Positions 8,583 to 19,494 of a stretch of DNA of 64,000 nt are shown one piece after another (the first letter of the stretch is position 1; the number at the start of each line of letters is the position of its first letter). A program made the position numbers and the translations under genes. The DNA comes from Hyalangium ruber (GTDB lineage Bacteria; Myxococcota; Myxococcia; Myxococcales; Myxococcaceae): assembly GCF_034259325.1 (NCBI RefSeq), contig NZ_JAXIVS010000001.1, forward strand, positions 806,001-870,000. The letters are read 5' to 3'. The notes under the pieces were generated by a model. It was not told the DNA's origin. It saw only the letters and a list, made by a program, of their open reading frames with translations, and made no database searches.

Positions 8583-8918
8583 TGAAAGTGCGCTCCACTA
8601 CCCAGCGCTTGGCTTGAGCTATGACCCTAGCAGGCTGCTGGGCCAGACGCGCGACGCGCGGCGCAGCACCCCGTGGATGAGTTTGAGCGTGCCGTCCTTC
8701 TTCCATGGCCGGAAGTAGGAGTACACGCTCTGCCAGTCGGGAGAGTCGTCCGGCAGGTAACGCCACTGCACGCCGGTGCGCGAGCCGTAGAGCAGGGTAT
8801 TGACCACGTCGCACCGCGAATACACCATTAGCTGTGGACCGATAGAGTTGCCGCGCACGAAGGGCTCGACCAATTTCCACTGCGCGTCGGTCAAATCCGC
8901 GTGGTACTCCCGTCGAAC
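8583..8918 (-). pseudogene. IS5-family transposase remnant with internal deletion
   Basis: The N-terminal domain typical of IS5-type transposases is readable (YHADLTDAQWKLVEPFV, TGVQWRYLPDD, YFRPWKKDGT). After about 8655 the frame jumps to KRWVVERTF, which belongs near the C-terminus of the same protein, so the DDE core has been deleted. The remnant ends a few bases from the end of the IS4 remnant, in the opposite orientation. Confidence 0.75.
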
Positions 8919-9144
8919 AGGAAGCTGGAGAGCAGAGCTTATGTCCGGCCTATAGAACGCGCGGCCAGAATGGGACAACTTGGTAAGTAGGACAATCCGT
9001 GTCCCACCTGCTAGAGCATTAGCACAGACAGGCGGCATCCTAGCCGTATGCACGAGCCTTGTGTCCGTTAGACTGCTGAGGGAGTACTACATCTAGGGCC
9101 TGCTCCCCTGATCAGCACTCTCTTAGCGCTGTGCCAATTCTGGG
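8919..9144. other. Gap between the IS5 remnant and the purE promoter, no gene seen
   Basis: The minus-strand frame of the IS5 remnant stays open to 9053, but those extra residues have no transposase character. I see no other gene. Confidence 0.5.
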
Positions 9145-9174
9145 TTGACCGGTGGAATCCCCTGGCCCTATCTC
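9145..9174 (+). promoter_or_regulatory. Candidate sigma-70-type promoter of purE-purK
   Basis: TTGACC (9145-9150), an 18-bp spacer and TATCTC (9169-9174), about 50 bases upstream of the purE ATG. A similar arrangement (TTGACA, 17 bp, TATCTA) precedes the TPR gene at 29833. Confidence 0.4.
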
Positions 9175-9224
9175 CGCGTTCTTCCTGCCTTGGGCGGGAG
9201 AGCGCACTGGAGGCGCGAGACAGC

Positions 9225-9722
9225 ATGGCGAGCGCGGACACTCCCTGGGTCGGGGTCATCATGGGCGGCAAGAGTGACTTGGAGTACCTGCGCCCGGCGA
9301 TCGACATCCTCACCGAGCTGGCCATTCCCCACGAGGTGCGCGTCGTGTCAGCGCACCGCACGCCCGACTGGATGATGGAGTACGCCTCCACCGCGGAGTC
9401 GCGAGGCCTGTCGGTCATCATCGCGGCGGCCGGGGGCGCGGCACACCTGCCCGGCATGGTGGCGAGCAAGACGCTGCTGCCCGTGCTCGGCGTGCCCATG
9501 CCCACCACGGTGCTCAACGGGCTGGATGCCCTCATGTCGATCGTCCAGATGCCCAAGGGCGTCCCCGTGGGCACGCAGGCCATCGGCAAGCCGGGAGCGG
9601 CCAACGCCGCGCTGCATGCCGCTTCCATCCTCGCCCTCAAATACCCGGAGCTGCGCGAGCGGCTGGCCTCCTGGCGCAAGGCCCGCACCGACGAGGTGCT
9701 TCGGGATCGGGAGCTCTCATGA
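9225..9722 (+). CDS. purE: 5-(carboxyamino)imidazole ribonucleotide mutase (class I PurE)
   Basis: 165 residues, normal family length. It moves the carboxyl group of N5-CAIR to C4 to give CAIR in purine synthesis. The nucleotide-binding start [10 protein letters not shown], the catalytic-histidine motif [15 protein letters not shown] and the C-terminal signature MPKGVPVGT followed by [13 protein letters not shown] are all present. The ATG follows GGAGGCGCGAGACAGC. Its last bases overlap purK (ATGA), so the two are co-translated, as expected for enzymes that share the unstable intermediate N5-CAIR. Confidence 0.96.
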   Translation: MASADTPWVGVIMGGKSDLEYLRPAIDILTELAIPHEVRVVSAHRTPDWMMEYASTAESRGLSVIIAAAGGAAHLPGMVASKTLLPVLGVPMPTTVLNGLDALMSIVQMPKGVPVGTQAIGKPGAANAALHAASILALKYPELRERLASWRKARTDEVLRDRELS

Positions 9723-10855
9723 AGACGATCCTCCCTGGTGGAACCATCGGTATCCTCGGCGGCGGGCAGCTGGGACGAATGATGGTGCTGTCGGCACGCA
9801 CGCTGGGCTTCCAGGTGCAGGCGCTGGATCCGGATCCCGCCTGCCCGGCGCGCTGGGTGGTGGACCAGTGCTACACGGCCGACTTCAGCGACGCGAGGGC
9901 AGCGGCGCAGATGGCCCGCGCGTGCGACGTGGTGACGCTGGAGATCGAGAAGATCCCCCTGGCCTCCCTGAACGCCGCGGCCGAGCACGCCCCGCTGCGC
10001 CCCTCGGCGGCCGTGCTGGAGATGGTGCAGCACCGCGGACGTCAGAAGGCCTGGCTGGCGAAGAACGGCTTTCCCATGGGCCCTTGGCAAGAGGTGAACG
10101 ACGCCGAGGCGCTGCGCACGACGGTGGTGGCGCTGGGCGGGCGTTGCTTCGTGAAGTCCTGCGAGGGCGGCTACGACGGACGCGGTCAGGTGCCTGTGAA
10201 GTCCGCCACCGAAGCGCCCCAAGCGTGGCGTGAGCTGGGCGAGCGCGCGGTGGTGGCGGAACAAGCGCTGGAGCTGCAAGCCGAGCTGTCAGTGCTGGTG
10301 GCGCGCAGCCCGCGCGGAGAGACGGCGGTGTACCCACCGGCCTTCAACCACCACGAGGAGCGCATCCTCGCGTGGTCGCTGCTACCCGGCCCCCTGCCGC
10401 CCGAGGTGACGAAGAAGGCCACGGAGATTGCCCGCGACATGGCCAATGCCCTGCAGGTGGAGGGGCTCCTGGTGGTGGAGATGTTCCTGCTCAAGGACGG
10501 GCGGCTGCTGGTGAACGAGCTGGCGCCCCGCCCCCACAACAGCTTCCACGCCACGGAGGTGGCCTGCCTCACCAGCCAGTTCGAGCAGGCGGTGCGCGCG
10601 GTGTGCAACCTGCCGCTAGGTTCCGTCGAGGTAGTGCGCCCGGCGGCCATCGTGAACCTGCTCGGAGACTTGTGGCTGAGCGAGGGCGGACCGCGCTTCG
10701 AGCAGGTGCTGTCAATGCCAGGAGTCCGGCTGCACCTGTACGGAAAGCGCGACGCGCGCAAGGGCCGGAAGATGGGACACCTGTCGGCGGTGGGAGCCAC
10801 CTCCGAGGAGGCGCTGGCGCGGGTGCAGGCCGCCGCCCAGGCCCTGGGGGTTTGA
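9719..10855 (+). CDS. purK: 5-(carboxyamino)imidazole ribonucleotide synthase (PurK)
   Basis: 378 residues. An ATP-grasp enzyme that carboxylates AIR with bicarbonate and ATP to N5-CAIR, the substrate of PurE. The N-terminal [12 protein letters not shown] and [10 protein letters not shown] are the family hallmark; the ATP-grasp centre includes [14 protein letters not shown], and [10 protein letters not shown] followed by [14 protein letters not shown] lies near the C-terminus. The ATG overlaps the purE stop by four bases. Four bases after its stop a deacylase gene starts, so it may be cotranscribed. Confidence 0.96.
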   Translation: MKTILPGGTIGILGGGQLGRMMVLSARTLGFQVQALDPDPACPARWVVDQCYTADFSDARAAAQMARACDVVTLEIEKIPLASLNAAAEHAPLRPSAAVLEMVQHRGRQKAWLAKNGFPMGPWQEVNDAEALRTTVVALGGRCFVKSCEGGYDGRGQVPVKSATEAPQAWRELGERAVVAEQALELQAELSVLVARSPRGETAVYPPAFNHHEERILAWSLLPGPLPPEVTKKATEIARDMANALQVEGLLVVEMFLLKDGRLLVNELAPRPHNSFHATEVACLTSQFEQAVRAVCNLPLGSVEVVRPAAIVNLLGDLWLSEGGPRFEQVLSMPGVRLHLYGKRDARKGRKMGHLSAVGATSEEALARVQAAAQALGV

Positions 10856-10859
10856 GCCC

Positions 10860-11336
10860 GTGAAGACGAACGCCGCCCGCGCCCTGGACACGCTGGGCAT
10901 CAAGTACGAGCTGCGCGAGTACGAGGTGGATCCCGACGACCTGACCGCCGAGACGGTGGCGGCGAAGGTGGGGCTACCGGCGGAGCAGGTCTTCAAGACG
11001 CTCGTGGCGCGAGGAGACCGCACCGGCGTGCTGATGGCGGTGGTACCCGGCGACGCGGAGCTGGACCTGAAGGCGCTGGCGCGGCTGAGCGGAGACCGGA
11101 AGGTGGACACGGTCCCCCTCAAGGAGCTGCAACCGCTCACAGGCTTCATCCGTGGAGGCGTGACGGCGATCGGCGGCAAGAAGGAGTACCCCGTCTTCGT
11201 GGACGAGACGGTGGAGCTCTTCGACATCATCTCCGTGTCCGCCGGAGTCCGGGGAACGCAGATCCTCATGGCCCCGGCCGACTACCTGAAGGTGACCAAG
11301 GGCAAGCCGGGCCCCATCTCCCGCCCCAAGACCTGA
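10860..11336 (+). CDS. ybaK: YbaK/EbsC-family Cys-tRNA(Pro) deacylase
   Basis: 158 residues. The family hydrolyses mischarged Cys-tRNA(Pro) in trans, protecting against proline-to-cysteine errors. Typical features are the N-terminal [12 protein letters not shown], the conserved VFKTLVARG with its lysine, [14 protein letters not shown], and [18 protein letters not shown] followed by [15 protein letters not shown]. The start is a GTG four bases after the purK stop, so this gene is probably read with purEK although it has no role in purine synthesis. Confidence 0.9.
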   Translation: MKTNAARALDTLGIKYELREYEVDPDDLTAETVAAKVGLPAEQVFKTLVARGDRTGVLMAVVPGDAELDLKALARLSGDRKVDTVPLKELQPLTGFIRGGVTAIGGKKEYPVFVDETVELFDIISVSAGVRGTQILMAPADYLKVTKGKPGPISRPKT

Positions 11337-11370
11337 GCAGACGACTTGCCAGGTCGCCCCCGGTTGGAGC

Positions 11371-11376
11371 TATAAG
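11371..11376 (+). promoter_or_regulatory. Candidate -10 element giving a near-leaderless mRNA
   Basis: TATAAG lies only 10 bases upstream of the ATG at 11387; a TTGCCA at 11345-11350 is 20 bp away. No Shine-Dalgarno sequence sits at normal distance (nearest GGAG is about 19 bases upstream), so a leaderless or near-leaderless transcript is possible. Confidence 0.3.
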
Positions 11377-11386
11377 CCGCGCCCGT

Positions 11387-11722
11387 ATGCGGCTCCCCCT
11401 GGTCCTCCTTGCCTCGCTGTGCCTCGGTTTCGTGGCTTGCGGTCCCTCCATGGAGGACGACGCGCCTGTCACCGAGGCGCCCCACTCCGGGCGCTACCTC
11501 GTGCGCCTCCGGGAGCCCGCGTCCCGGGACGCGGCCCCCAGTGTCCGTGACCAGGCCCTCGAGCTGACCGCGCGCTACGGCGGGACGCTGGTCTCCGTGT
11601 ACGAGCGCAGCTTCCGCGGGTTCACCGTGGAGGCGCTCCCCGCTCCGCAGGCCCAGGCGCTGGCCGGAGACCCCGCCGTGTCTCAAATCGAACAGGACTC
11701 CCGGCTCGGCCTCACAGATTGA
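11387..11722 (+). CDS. Small lipoprotein with a peptidase-inhibitor I9 (subtilase propeptide-like) domain
   Basis: 111 residues. A lipoprotein signal ends in GFVACG. The mature ~90 residues read as a stand-alone I9 domain: GRYLVRLREPA, ELTARYGGTLVSVYERSFRGFTVEALP, then VSQIEQDSRL. In subtilases this domain is the N-terminal propeptide and is followed by the catalytic domain; here the gene stops just after it. It could inhibit or chaperone an envelope subtilase encoded elsewhere, or be a truncated subtilase gene. Its 3' end overlaps the convergent TonB-receptor gene by 11 bases. Confidence 0.7.
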   Translation: MRLPLVLLASLCLGFVACGPSMEDDAPVTEAPHSGRYLVRLREPASRDAAPSVRDQALELTARYGGTLVSVYERSFRGFTVEALPAPQAQALAGDPAVSQIEQDSRLGLTD

Positions 11723-13925
11723 CCTCCAGGCTGATCAGGAAGCGCCGCGCGTCCATCCGGTAGTCGAAGGGAAGATCTCCCGTCCGCACCAGGTAGCTCT
11801 CGGTATTGAGCAGGTTCGTCACCGACACCCCCACGGCGGACCATGCGTTGACCTGGAGCCGCGTGTTCAAGTCGAAGCGCACCCAGGCCGGCACGGACAC
11901 GGGCCGTGCGTCGATGAAGGCCGGCGTCAACCGATCCATCTCCCGACGCCGGACGCTGCCCTGGTAGCGGCCCTGGAGCGCGGCGCTGAAGCGCCTCAGC
12001 CGATAGCTCACCCCCGCCTTCACCGTATGCGCGGGTGCCCAGGTCAGGCGCTCGGCGGTCTCCGTGGTGCCGGACTTGCCATCCACCTCCCCCAGCAGAT
12101 GCACGAAGCTGTAGTTGCCGAACCCCATCAGGCGGCCTCGCGCGCCCAGCTCCGCGTCCGCCATCAGCTCGAGTTCCACCCCCGCGAAGCGGCGGGAGAA
12201 CAGGTTGCCCAGCTGGCCGCCGGTATAGCCAATCAGGTTCTCGAACCGGGAATGGAACGCGGTGGTGCGCCAGCTCAGGTGGCGGTGCAGCGTCCAGTCC
12301 GCGGTGAACTCGAAGGTGCTTACCCGCTCGGGCAGGATCGTTTCGAGATCCGTATCCGCCATCCAGCTGTTGGTGCTGAAGAGCTCGCTGGGTGAGGGGG
12401 CTCGGAACGCGCGGCTGGCCTGGAGCTTGAGGCTCAGCGTGGCCGTGGGGGCGTAGACCAGCGCGAGCCGGGGGCTGAACTGCTCATACGCCTTGCGGCT
12501 CACCCGGTCGTCGAAGGAGGTCGTGTCCCGGTAGGCGAAGAACTTCAGGTCGTAGCGCAGCCCCGCCGTCAGCGACAGGGGTGTGTCCAACAAGCGGCTC
12601 CAGGCGAGCTGGACATAGGCCGCCGCGTTGTTCACCGGGTGGCCGATGATGGCCTCGTAGAACGGGCCGAGCTCCACCCGCTCATCCGAGGGAGGAGCAC
12701 CCGCCCCCGTATTGAGCAGGTCGACGTTGCTGTAATGCGCCTCGTCACCGCCATACATGAAGACCGAGTACTCCACCCCACCAAGCAGGGAGAGGCGCTC
12801 GGCCAGCTCGCCCGAGAGCTGGGCACGCCCGAAGACTTCGTCCATGCGCGTCTGGAGGCTCTCCGTCATGCCAGCGGGGTAGAACCCATCGAACGCCCCG
12901 CTCGGATAGAAGCGCACGTCCAGGTCGTAGTCGTGCCGCTGGAACGTGAGCACGTACTCGTGCTGGAGCCCGCTCGCGGCCGGCGAGTGATAGCGCAGCA
13001 CCGCGAGGTGGCGTCCCTCGCGCAGGGGCTCCTCGGCATCCGGCACCCAGAACGACCACCCATGCGCGGTGCCCTGCTCCCACGCCTGCTGGTGGTAGCT
13101 CAAGGACAGCCCCTCCAGCGCCTTGCGGGGCTCCAGCTTCACGTAGAGGTAGCGACTGCCGAGCGGCTCTCGAACCAGGAAGCGCCGGAGCGTGCCCGTA
13201 TCGTCGATCCGCTCCGAGCCGTCGTAGGACAAATAGGAAACTCCATCCGAGTCGTAGTAGCGAAACCCCAGGACGGCGGAGATGTGCTCCGAGCGCGTGG
13301 CCGCCACCGCCTCCACGCTCGCCGTCCCCCAGTTCCCGAGCCGCAGCCGCGCCTCGCTGTTGACCTCCAGGTGCTCGTCGTCGGTCAAGGTCTTCGGCGC
13401 GGAGATGGTGTTGATGGCCACCACGCCATTCGTGGCGCTGGAGCCATACAGGGCCGAGCCCGGCCCACGGATGATCTCGACGCTGCGCACCAGGAACAGC
13501 GGCGTGACGTCCCACGTATAGGCGCCGCCCGTGTCGTGGTCGTTCACCGGCACGCCGTCCACCAGCAGCAGCAGGTGGTTGTTGTTCCACCCCTCGTGGA
13601 GGCCTCGGGAGCCCACCACCGAGCGCTCGTAGTCGCGCGAGGGGAAGAAGCCGGGCTGGCTGAAGAGGAGGTCGTTGAGGCTCGTCCAGCCGAACTGTCG
13701 GATCTGGTCGCGGGTCACCAGGGAGGCGGCGCCAGGAGCCTCCCGCGCCAGCTGCCGCTGCTTGGAGGGAGCGGCGAGCTCGATCTGCAGCAACTCCTCG
13801 AGCGACAGGTTCTGGGACCAGTCGACCGGGGCCTCCTCGGGAGCATCCGGGGGATGGGCAGCGGCAGGGCCCGCGAACAGGGCCACTCCCAGCAACAGCA
13901 CGCAAGCACGGGTCGAGGGGGCCAT
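11712..13925 (-). CDS. TonB-dependent outer-membrane receptor
   Basis: About 737 residues. Signal peptide (CVLLLGVALFAGPAAA), then NLSLEELLQIEL, a plug domain (QIRQFGWTSLNDLLFSQPGFF, LLLVDGVPVND, VRSVEIIRGPGSALYGSSATNGVVAI) and a 22-strand-type barrel with a C-terminal strand FLISLEVNL. The ATG at 13925 lies five bases after the kinase stop, so it is the last gene of a three-gene operon with a YfiR-like protein and a hybrid kinase. The substrate is unknown. The start is chosen because it yields a signal peptide; a longer open frame upstream overlaps the kinase. Confidence 0.9.
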   Translation of the reverse strand: MAPSTRACVLLLGVALFAGPAAAHPPDAPEEAPVDWSQNLSLEELLQIELAAPSKQRQLAREAPGAASLVTRDQIRQFGWTSLNDLLFSQPGFFPSRDYERSVVGSRGLHEGWNNNHLLLLVDGVPVNDHDTGGAYTWDVTPLFLVRSVEIIRGPGSALYGSSATNGVVAINTISAPKTLTDDEHLEVNSEARLRLGNWGTASVEAVAATRSEHISAVLGFRYYDSDGVSYLSYDGSERIDDTGTLRRFLVREPLGSRYLYVKLEPRKALEGLSLSYHQQAWEQGTAHGWSFWVPDAEEPLREGRHLAVLRYHSPAASGLQHEYVLTFQRHDYDLDVRFYPSGAFDGFYPAGMTESLQTRMDEVFGRAQLSGELAERLSLLGGVEYSVFMYGGDEAHYSNVDLLNTGAGAPPSDERVELGPFYEAIIGHPVNNAAAYVQLAWSRLLDTPLSLTAGLRYDLKFFAYRDTTSFDDRVSRKAYEQFSPRLALVYAPTATLSLKLQASRAFRAPSPSELFSTNSWMADTDLETILPERVSTFEFTADWTLHRHLSWRTTAFHSRFENLIGYTGGQLGNLFSRRFAGVELELMADAELGARGRLMGFGNYSFVHLLGEVDGKSGTTETAERLTWAPAHTVKAGVSYRLRRFSAALQGRYQGSVRRREMDRLTPAFIDARPVSVPAWVRFDLNTRLQVNAWSAVGVSVTNLLNTESYLVRTGDLPFDYRMDARRFLISLEVNL

Positions 13926-13930
13926 ACGCG

Positions 13931-16291
<2,361 letters not shown>

Positions 16292-16293
16292 GG

Positions 16294-16920
16294 TCAGTGA
16301 ACCTCCTTCTCGGGCTCGACGAGGCGAGAGAGGCTCAGCAGGCCAGCATCGAGATCGGCGCCCTCGGCGCGCGCCGCCGACAGGTGTACGAGGATGACGG
16401 GGCTGTTGCCCTTGCGGCTCAGGCCGATGGCCAGGCCATGGTTGACCTGGGCCTCGCTGCCGGCGATCGACAGCACCGAGAGCCGTCGCGTCACCTGGGC
16501 GATGCGCTCGGAGTCTCCCTCCAGCCCATCACAGACATAGAGCGCCACCGCGCGCTCCTGGGAGAGCTTCTCCTGGAACTGGAGGGTGTCGGTGAAGCCG
16601 ATGCGCACCACGCGCAAGGGGCGCCCGGCGATGACTCGCCCCCGCGACACCGTCTCCAGGGCACCGCTGAGCTCCCGGCCCTGGTCCTCCGAGGACACAT
16701 CTCCCTCGCGGTGGATGACGGCGAGGGTCAGCGGCGGCGGCTGCTGCCCCATCCTCCGGTCGTAGGCGAGCACCCGCACCAGCATGGAGGCCCGCAGCGT
16801 CGTGGGCAGCTCCTCCGCGAAGGCGGAGGAGGCCAGGCACACCCCCACCATGAGCGCAAAGGCCCGCCGAGGACGGAGCCCATGCACCAGAGCCCTCGGG
16901 CTCCCAAAGTGCGTTGCCAT
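16294..16920 (-). CDS. YfiR/DUF4154-family periplasmic protein
   Basis: About 208 residues from the ATG at 16920, preceded by an AAGGGGGG-type ribosome-binding site. A signal peptide (FALMVGVCLASSAFA) precedes the YfiR-type fold: VRVLAYDR, LTLAVIH, RVVRIGF, ALYVCDGL, RLSVLSIAG and GLAIGLSRKGNSPVILVHL. In Pseudomonas, periplasmic YfiR restrains the diguanylate cyclase YfiN. Here the downstream partner is a hybrid kinase rather than a cyclase, followed by a TonB receptor, an arrangement that suggests periplasmic control of the kinase. First gene of the operon. Confidence 0.75.
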   Translation of the reverse strand: MATHFGSPRALVHGLRPRRAFALMVGVCLASSAFAEELPTTLRASMLVRVLAYDRRMGQQPPPLTLAVIHREGDVSSEDQGRELSGALETVSRGRVIAGRPLRVVRIGFTDTLQFQEKLSQERAVALYVCDGLEGDSERIAQVTRRLSVLSIAGSEAQVNHGLAIGLSRKGNSPVILVHLSAARAEGADLDAGLLSLSRLVEPEKEVH

Positions 16921-17029
16921 GTTGGTGACCCCCCTTGGGCAGTGTACACCCAACAGGAAGGCACCGCTTACGCAGGCGGTGTGGCTACCTTGGCGTCAAT
17001 CCCAGTCATGGACGTATGACGTAGGGGGC

Positions 17030-18061
17030 TCAACGCGCATCGGTCGAGGCATTGGGCGTGAAGAGCACCTTGCCCGCCGTCATGTCCGAGGCGGCGATGC
17101 GCAGCGCCTCGGCCGCGGACTCCAGCGGCAGCTTCGCGCGGATGGGCGTCTCGAGATCCTTGCCCACCATCGTCGCCACCCCGACGAGCGCTCGGAGCTG
17201 ATCCCTGTTGAAGCCCTTGCTGAAGAAGTCCGACACCCAGAAGCCCTCGATCTTCTTGCGGCGAAAGATGAGTTCTTTCGGGTGGATACGGGACTCCTGC
17301 TCGGACAGCCCGCCATAGACAACCACCGTGCCGCCGTCGACCAGCGCCTGGGCCAGCTGGCCCGTCATCGGCCCGGCCACCGCGTCGAAGGCCAGCGTCA
17401 CCCCCAACTCGTGGCATTTGATGCGCAGGCGCTCCTCGAACTCGGGCTCGCTGCTGTTCACCACGTGCTCGGCGCCCAGCTTGCGCAGCAGCGCCTCCTG
17501 CTCCGCGCGGCGAACGATGTTCACCAGTGGAAGGTTTTCCTTGAGTGACAATTTCAACACCATGCGCCCCAGCGCGCTCGCCGCCGCGCTCTGCGCCAGC
17601 GCCAGGTGCTTGCCCCGGCGCGCCAGGTCCATCATCGCCCAGGCCGAGAACGGGTTGATGAACATGCTCGAGCCCTGCTCATCGCTGATGCGCGGCAGGA
17701 GTGGCAGGCATTGCATGGCCGGCACCACCACGTACTCGGCCCACATGCCGTCCATGTTCGGCGTGGGGATGCACCCCACCCTCCGGCCCACCAGCAGCCG
17801 CCCCGCGACGCTCCCCGCCGCCACCACCGTGCCGCTGCCCTCGAAGCCCGGCACCGTGGGCAGCGAGCGCTTCACCCCGTACAGTCCACGAACGAACATC
17901 AGGTCCGCGGGGTTGATGGGGGCCGCGGAGACGCGCACCAGCACCTGGCCCGCCGCGGGCTTGGGCACGGGCATCTCCGTGACCTGCAAGGACTCCGGCC
18001 GGCCGTCATAGGCCGTGAGGCACAGCGCGCGCATCGTCTCGGGCAGGGCGGAGTTCATCAT
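17030..18061 (-). CDS. Zinc-free MDR-family NAD(P)H oxidoreductase (quinone/enoyl reductase-like)
   Basis: 343 residues. Medium-chain dehydrogenase/reductase fold: the GroES-like N-domain (GQVLVRVSAAPINPADLMFVRGLYG, PGFEGSGTVVAAG) and a Rossmann part (ASALGRMVLKL, LRKLGAEHVVNSS, AFDAVAGPMTG, GGTVVVYGGLS). The catalytic and structural zinc cysteines of alcohol dehydrogenases are absent, pointing to the quinone-oxidoreductase or MECR-type 2-enoyl reductase branch. The cofactor motif differs from the usual GxGxxG (AQSAAASALG). Divergent from the membrane coiled-coil gene with a 71-bp gap. Confidence 0.85.
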   Translation of the reverse strand: MMNSALPETMRALCLTAYDGRPESLQVTEMPVPKPAAGQVLVRVSAAPINPADLMFVRGLYGVKRSLPTVPGFEGSGTVVAAGSVAGRLLVGRRVGCIPTPNMDGMWAEYVVVPAMQCLPLLPRISDEQGSSMFINPFSAWAMMDLARRGKHLALAQSAAASALGRMVLKLSLKENLPLVNIVRRAEQEALLRKLGAEHVVNSSEPEFEERLRIKCHELGVTLAFDAVAGPMTGQLAQALVDGGTVVVYGGLSEQESRIHPKELIFRRKKIEGFWVSDFFSKGFNRDQLRALVGVATMVGKDLETPIRAKLPLESAAEALRIAASDMTAGKVLFTPNASTDAR

Positions 18062-18132
18062 CCACAGACCTTTTTATTCGCCCGCGCGTTGCCACGGGAA
18101 CCTTTCTCTCTCCCGCCGCGTCGGAGTGCCCG

Positions 18133-19344
18133 ATGTCCGCCACAGTCCTGCAGCTGCACCACCGTGAAGCCTTCGAGCGGAATGTGAGCCGCGCGCTCGC
18201 CGCCGGAGCCGGCGCCGGCCTGCTGCACCTGGGCGCCAGCGCGGTGGGACTGCCCCTGCCCCTGGCCTACCTGGTCATCGCCGGCACGGTGCTGGCCGTG
18301 TCCCAGGGGGACAAGTGGGACCGGCTGCTGCTGTCGGGCCTGGGGGTGCTGCTGCCCGCCCTGCCCTACGCGCTGGGCATGGCGCCCGCGTGGACGGCGG
18401 GCCTGAGCGCGGGGGCGGCCGGAGCCCTGCTGGTGCGCGCGCACCTCAACGAGCGCGGCGAGGAGGGGCAGGTGGGCGAGCGGCGCCCCACCCTCGTCAA
18501 CTACGTGCTCGGCGCGGGCCTGTGCGCCGCGCTCACCCTGGGAGGCGTGGAGGTGTCCCACGTCCTCGTGGCGCGGCTGGCCGACTGGGCCACCCCGGTG
18601 CTGCTGGCGGCGGGGCTGGCCGGTGCCATCGTCGGCCTCTTCGTGGGGCTCAGCTCCGTGGCGGCGCACCTGGCGCTCGCCTCGGATCCGGTGGAGGCGC
18701 GCTGCGAGGAGCTGCTGCCCCAGCTCTCGGGGGACTTCCACACCCTGGCGCAGCGCGCGCTGACGATCTACCGGCAGTGCGGCCAGTCGCTGGCGCAGCT
18801 TCCGCGAGAGCCCGCCCGCGAGGAGCTGGCACGGACGCTGTCGCGAATGACGCGGGACGCCGTGGAGCTGGCCTCGGAGTGGGCGGGCGTGGAGGCCCAG
18901 CTCGAGGAGCGCGCGCAGTCGGAGCTCCAGGCCGAGCGCGAGGAGCTGCTCCGGGCCGCGCACGCGAGCACGGACGCGGTGGCGCGCCGGCAGCTCGAGT
19001 CCGCCGCCGCCTCGCTGGCCGAGGAGGTGGAGCGGCTGGGAGAGCTCAAGCAGCGCCGGGAGCGGATCCTCGCCCGGCTGCGCGCTCAGGTGGCGCAACT
19101 GGACCGGGCCCGCGTGGCGCTCCTGTCGCTGCGCAGCGGGCAGGCCCAACTGAAGGCCGCGGAGCTGTCGGCGCTGTCCCGCCGCTTCCGGGCCCTCTCC
19201 AGCGCCCAGATGGAGGAAGGGCAGGTGATGGACGCGGTGGCCGCGCAGGCGACGCTCGCCCAGACCGAGGCCATGCCCCCCATCGCTCCCATCGCCGAGA
19301 GCTCCGAGGCACCGCCTCCGGCCGTGCGCCAGCGGGAGTCCTGA
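18133..19344 (+). CDS. Membrane protein with C-terminal coiled coil, function unknown
   Basis: 403 residues. The N-terminal ~175 residues hold several hydrophobic segments (about 28-57, 65-100, 125-145, 155-180). Residues ~215-370 are helical, rich in Ala, Glu, Leu and Arg, with strong coiled-coil character (LEERAQSELQAEREELL, LAEEVERLGELKQRRERI). The tail is Pro/Ala-rich. I do not recognise the family; the layout suggests a membrane-anchored scaffold. Downstream is an EAL gene after a 150-bp gap. Confidence 0.65.
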   Translation: MSATVLQLHHREAFERNVSRALAAGAGAGLLHLGASAVGLPLPLAYLVIAGTVLAVSQGDKWDRLLLSGLGVLLPALPYALGMAPAWTAGLSAGAAGALLVRAHLNERGEEGQVGERRPTLVNYVLGAGLCAALTLGGVEVSHVLVARLADWATPVLLAAGLAGAIVGLFVGLSSVAAHLALASDPVEARCEELLPQLSGDFHTLAQRALTIYRQCGQSLAQLPREPAREELARTLSRMTRDAVELASEWAGVEAQLEERAQSELQAEREELLRAAHASTDAVARRQLESAAASLAEEVERLGELKQRRERILARLRAQVAQLDRARVALLSLRSGQAQLKAAELSALSRRFRALSSAQMEEGQVMDAVAAQATLAQTEAMPPIAPIAESSEAPPPAVRQRES

Positions 19345-19494
19345 CAGCCCTGTCACACCCAGGCGAGGCAGGCCGCCCGCCTCCCTCTCTGGGAGCCGAG
19401 CCCCCGGTCGTGACACCGCCGCCACGGGTTTGGCACCAGGCGCTTGCTCTCCTGGCAGAGAGTGGGTCAGAGGGATCCGTTACATCTTCCAGTC

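Larger units (their letters stand above)
7797..8918. mobile_element. Composite scar of two insertion sequences (IS4-type and IS5-type)
   Basis: Two truncated transposase genes in opposite orientation abut around 8557-8583. Neither retains an intact gene, and I could not identify terminal inverted repeats or target duplications. The scar bounds the AT-rich segment on its right side. Confidence 0.6.

Noticed and set aside
19432-19456. TGGCAC followed by TTGC before the EAL gene, like a sigma-54 promoter
   Set aside because: GG and GC are 12 bases apart rather than 10, which sigma-54 does not tolerate.
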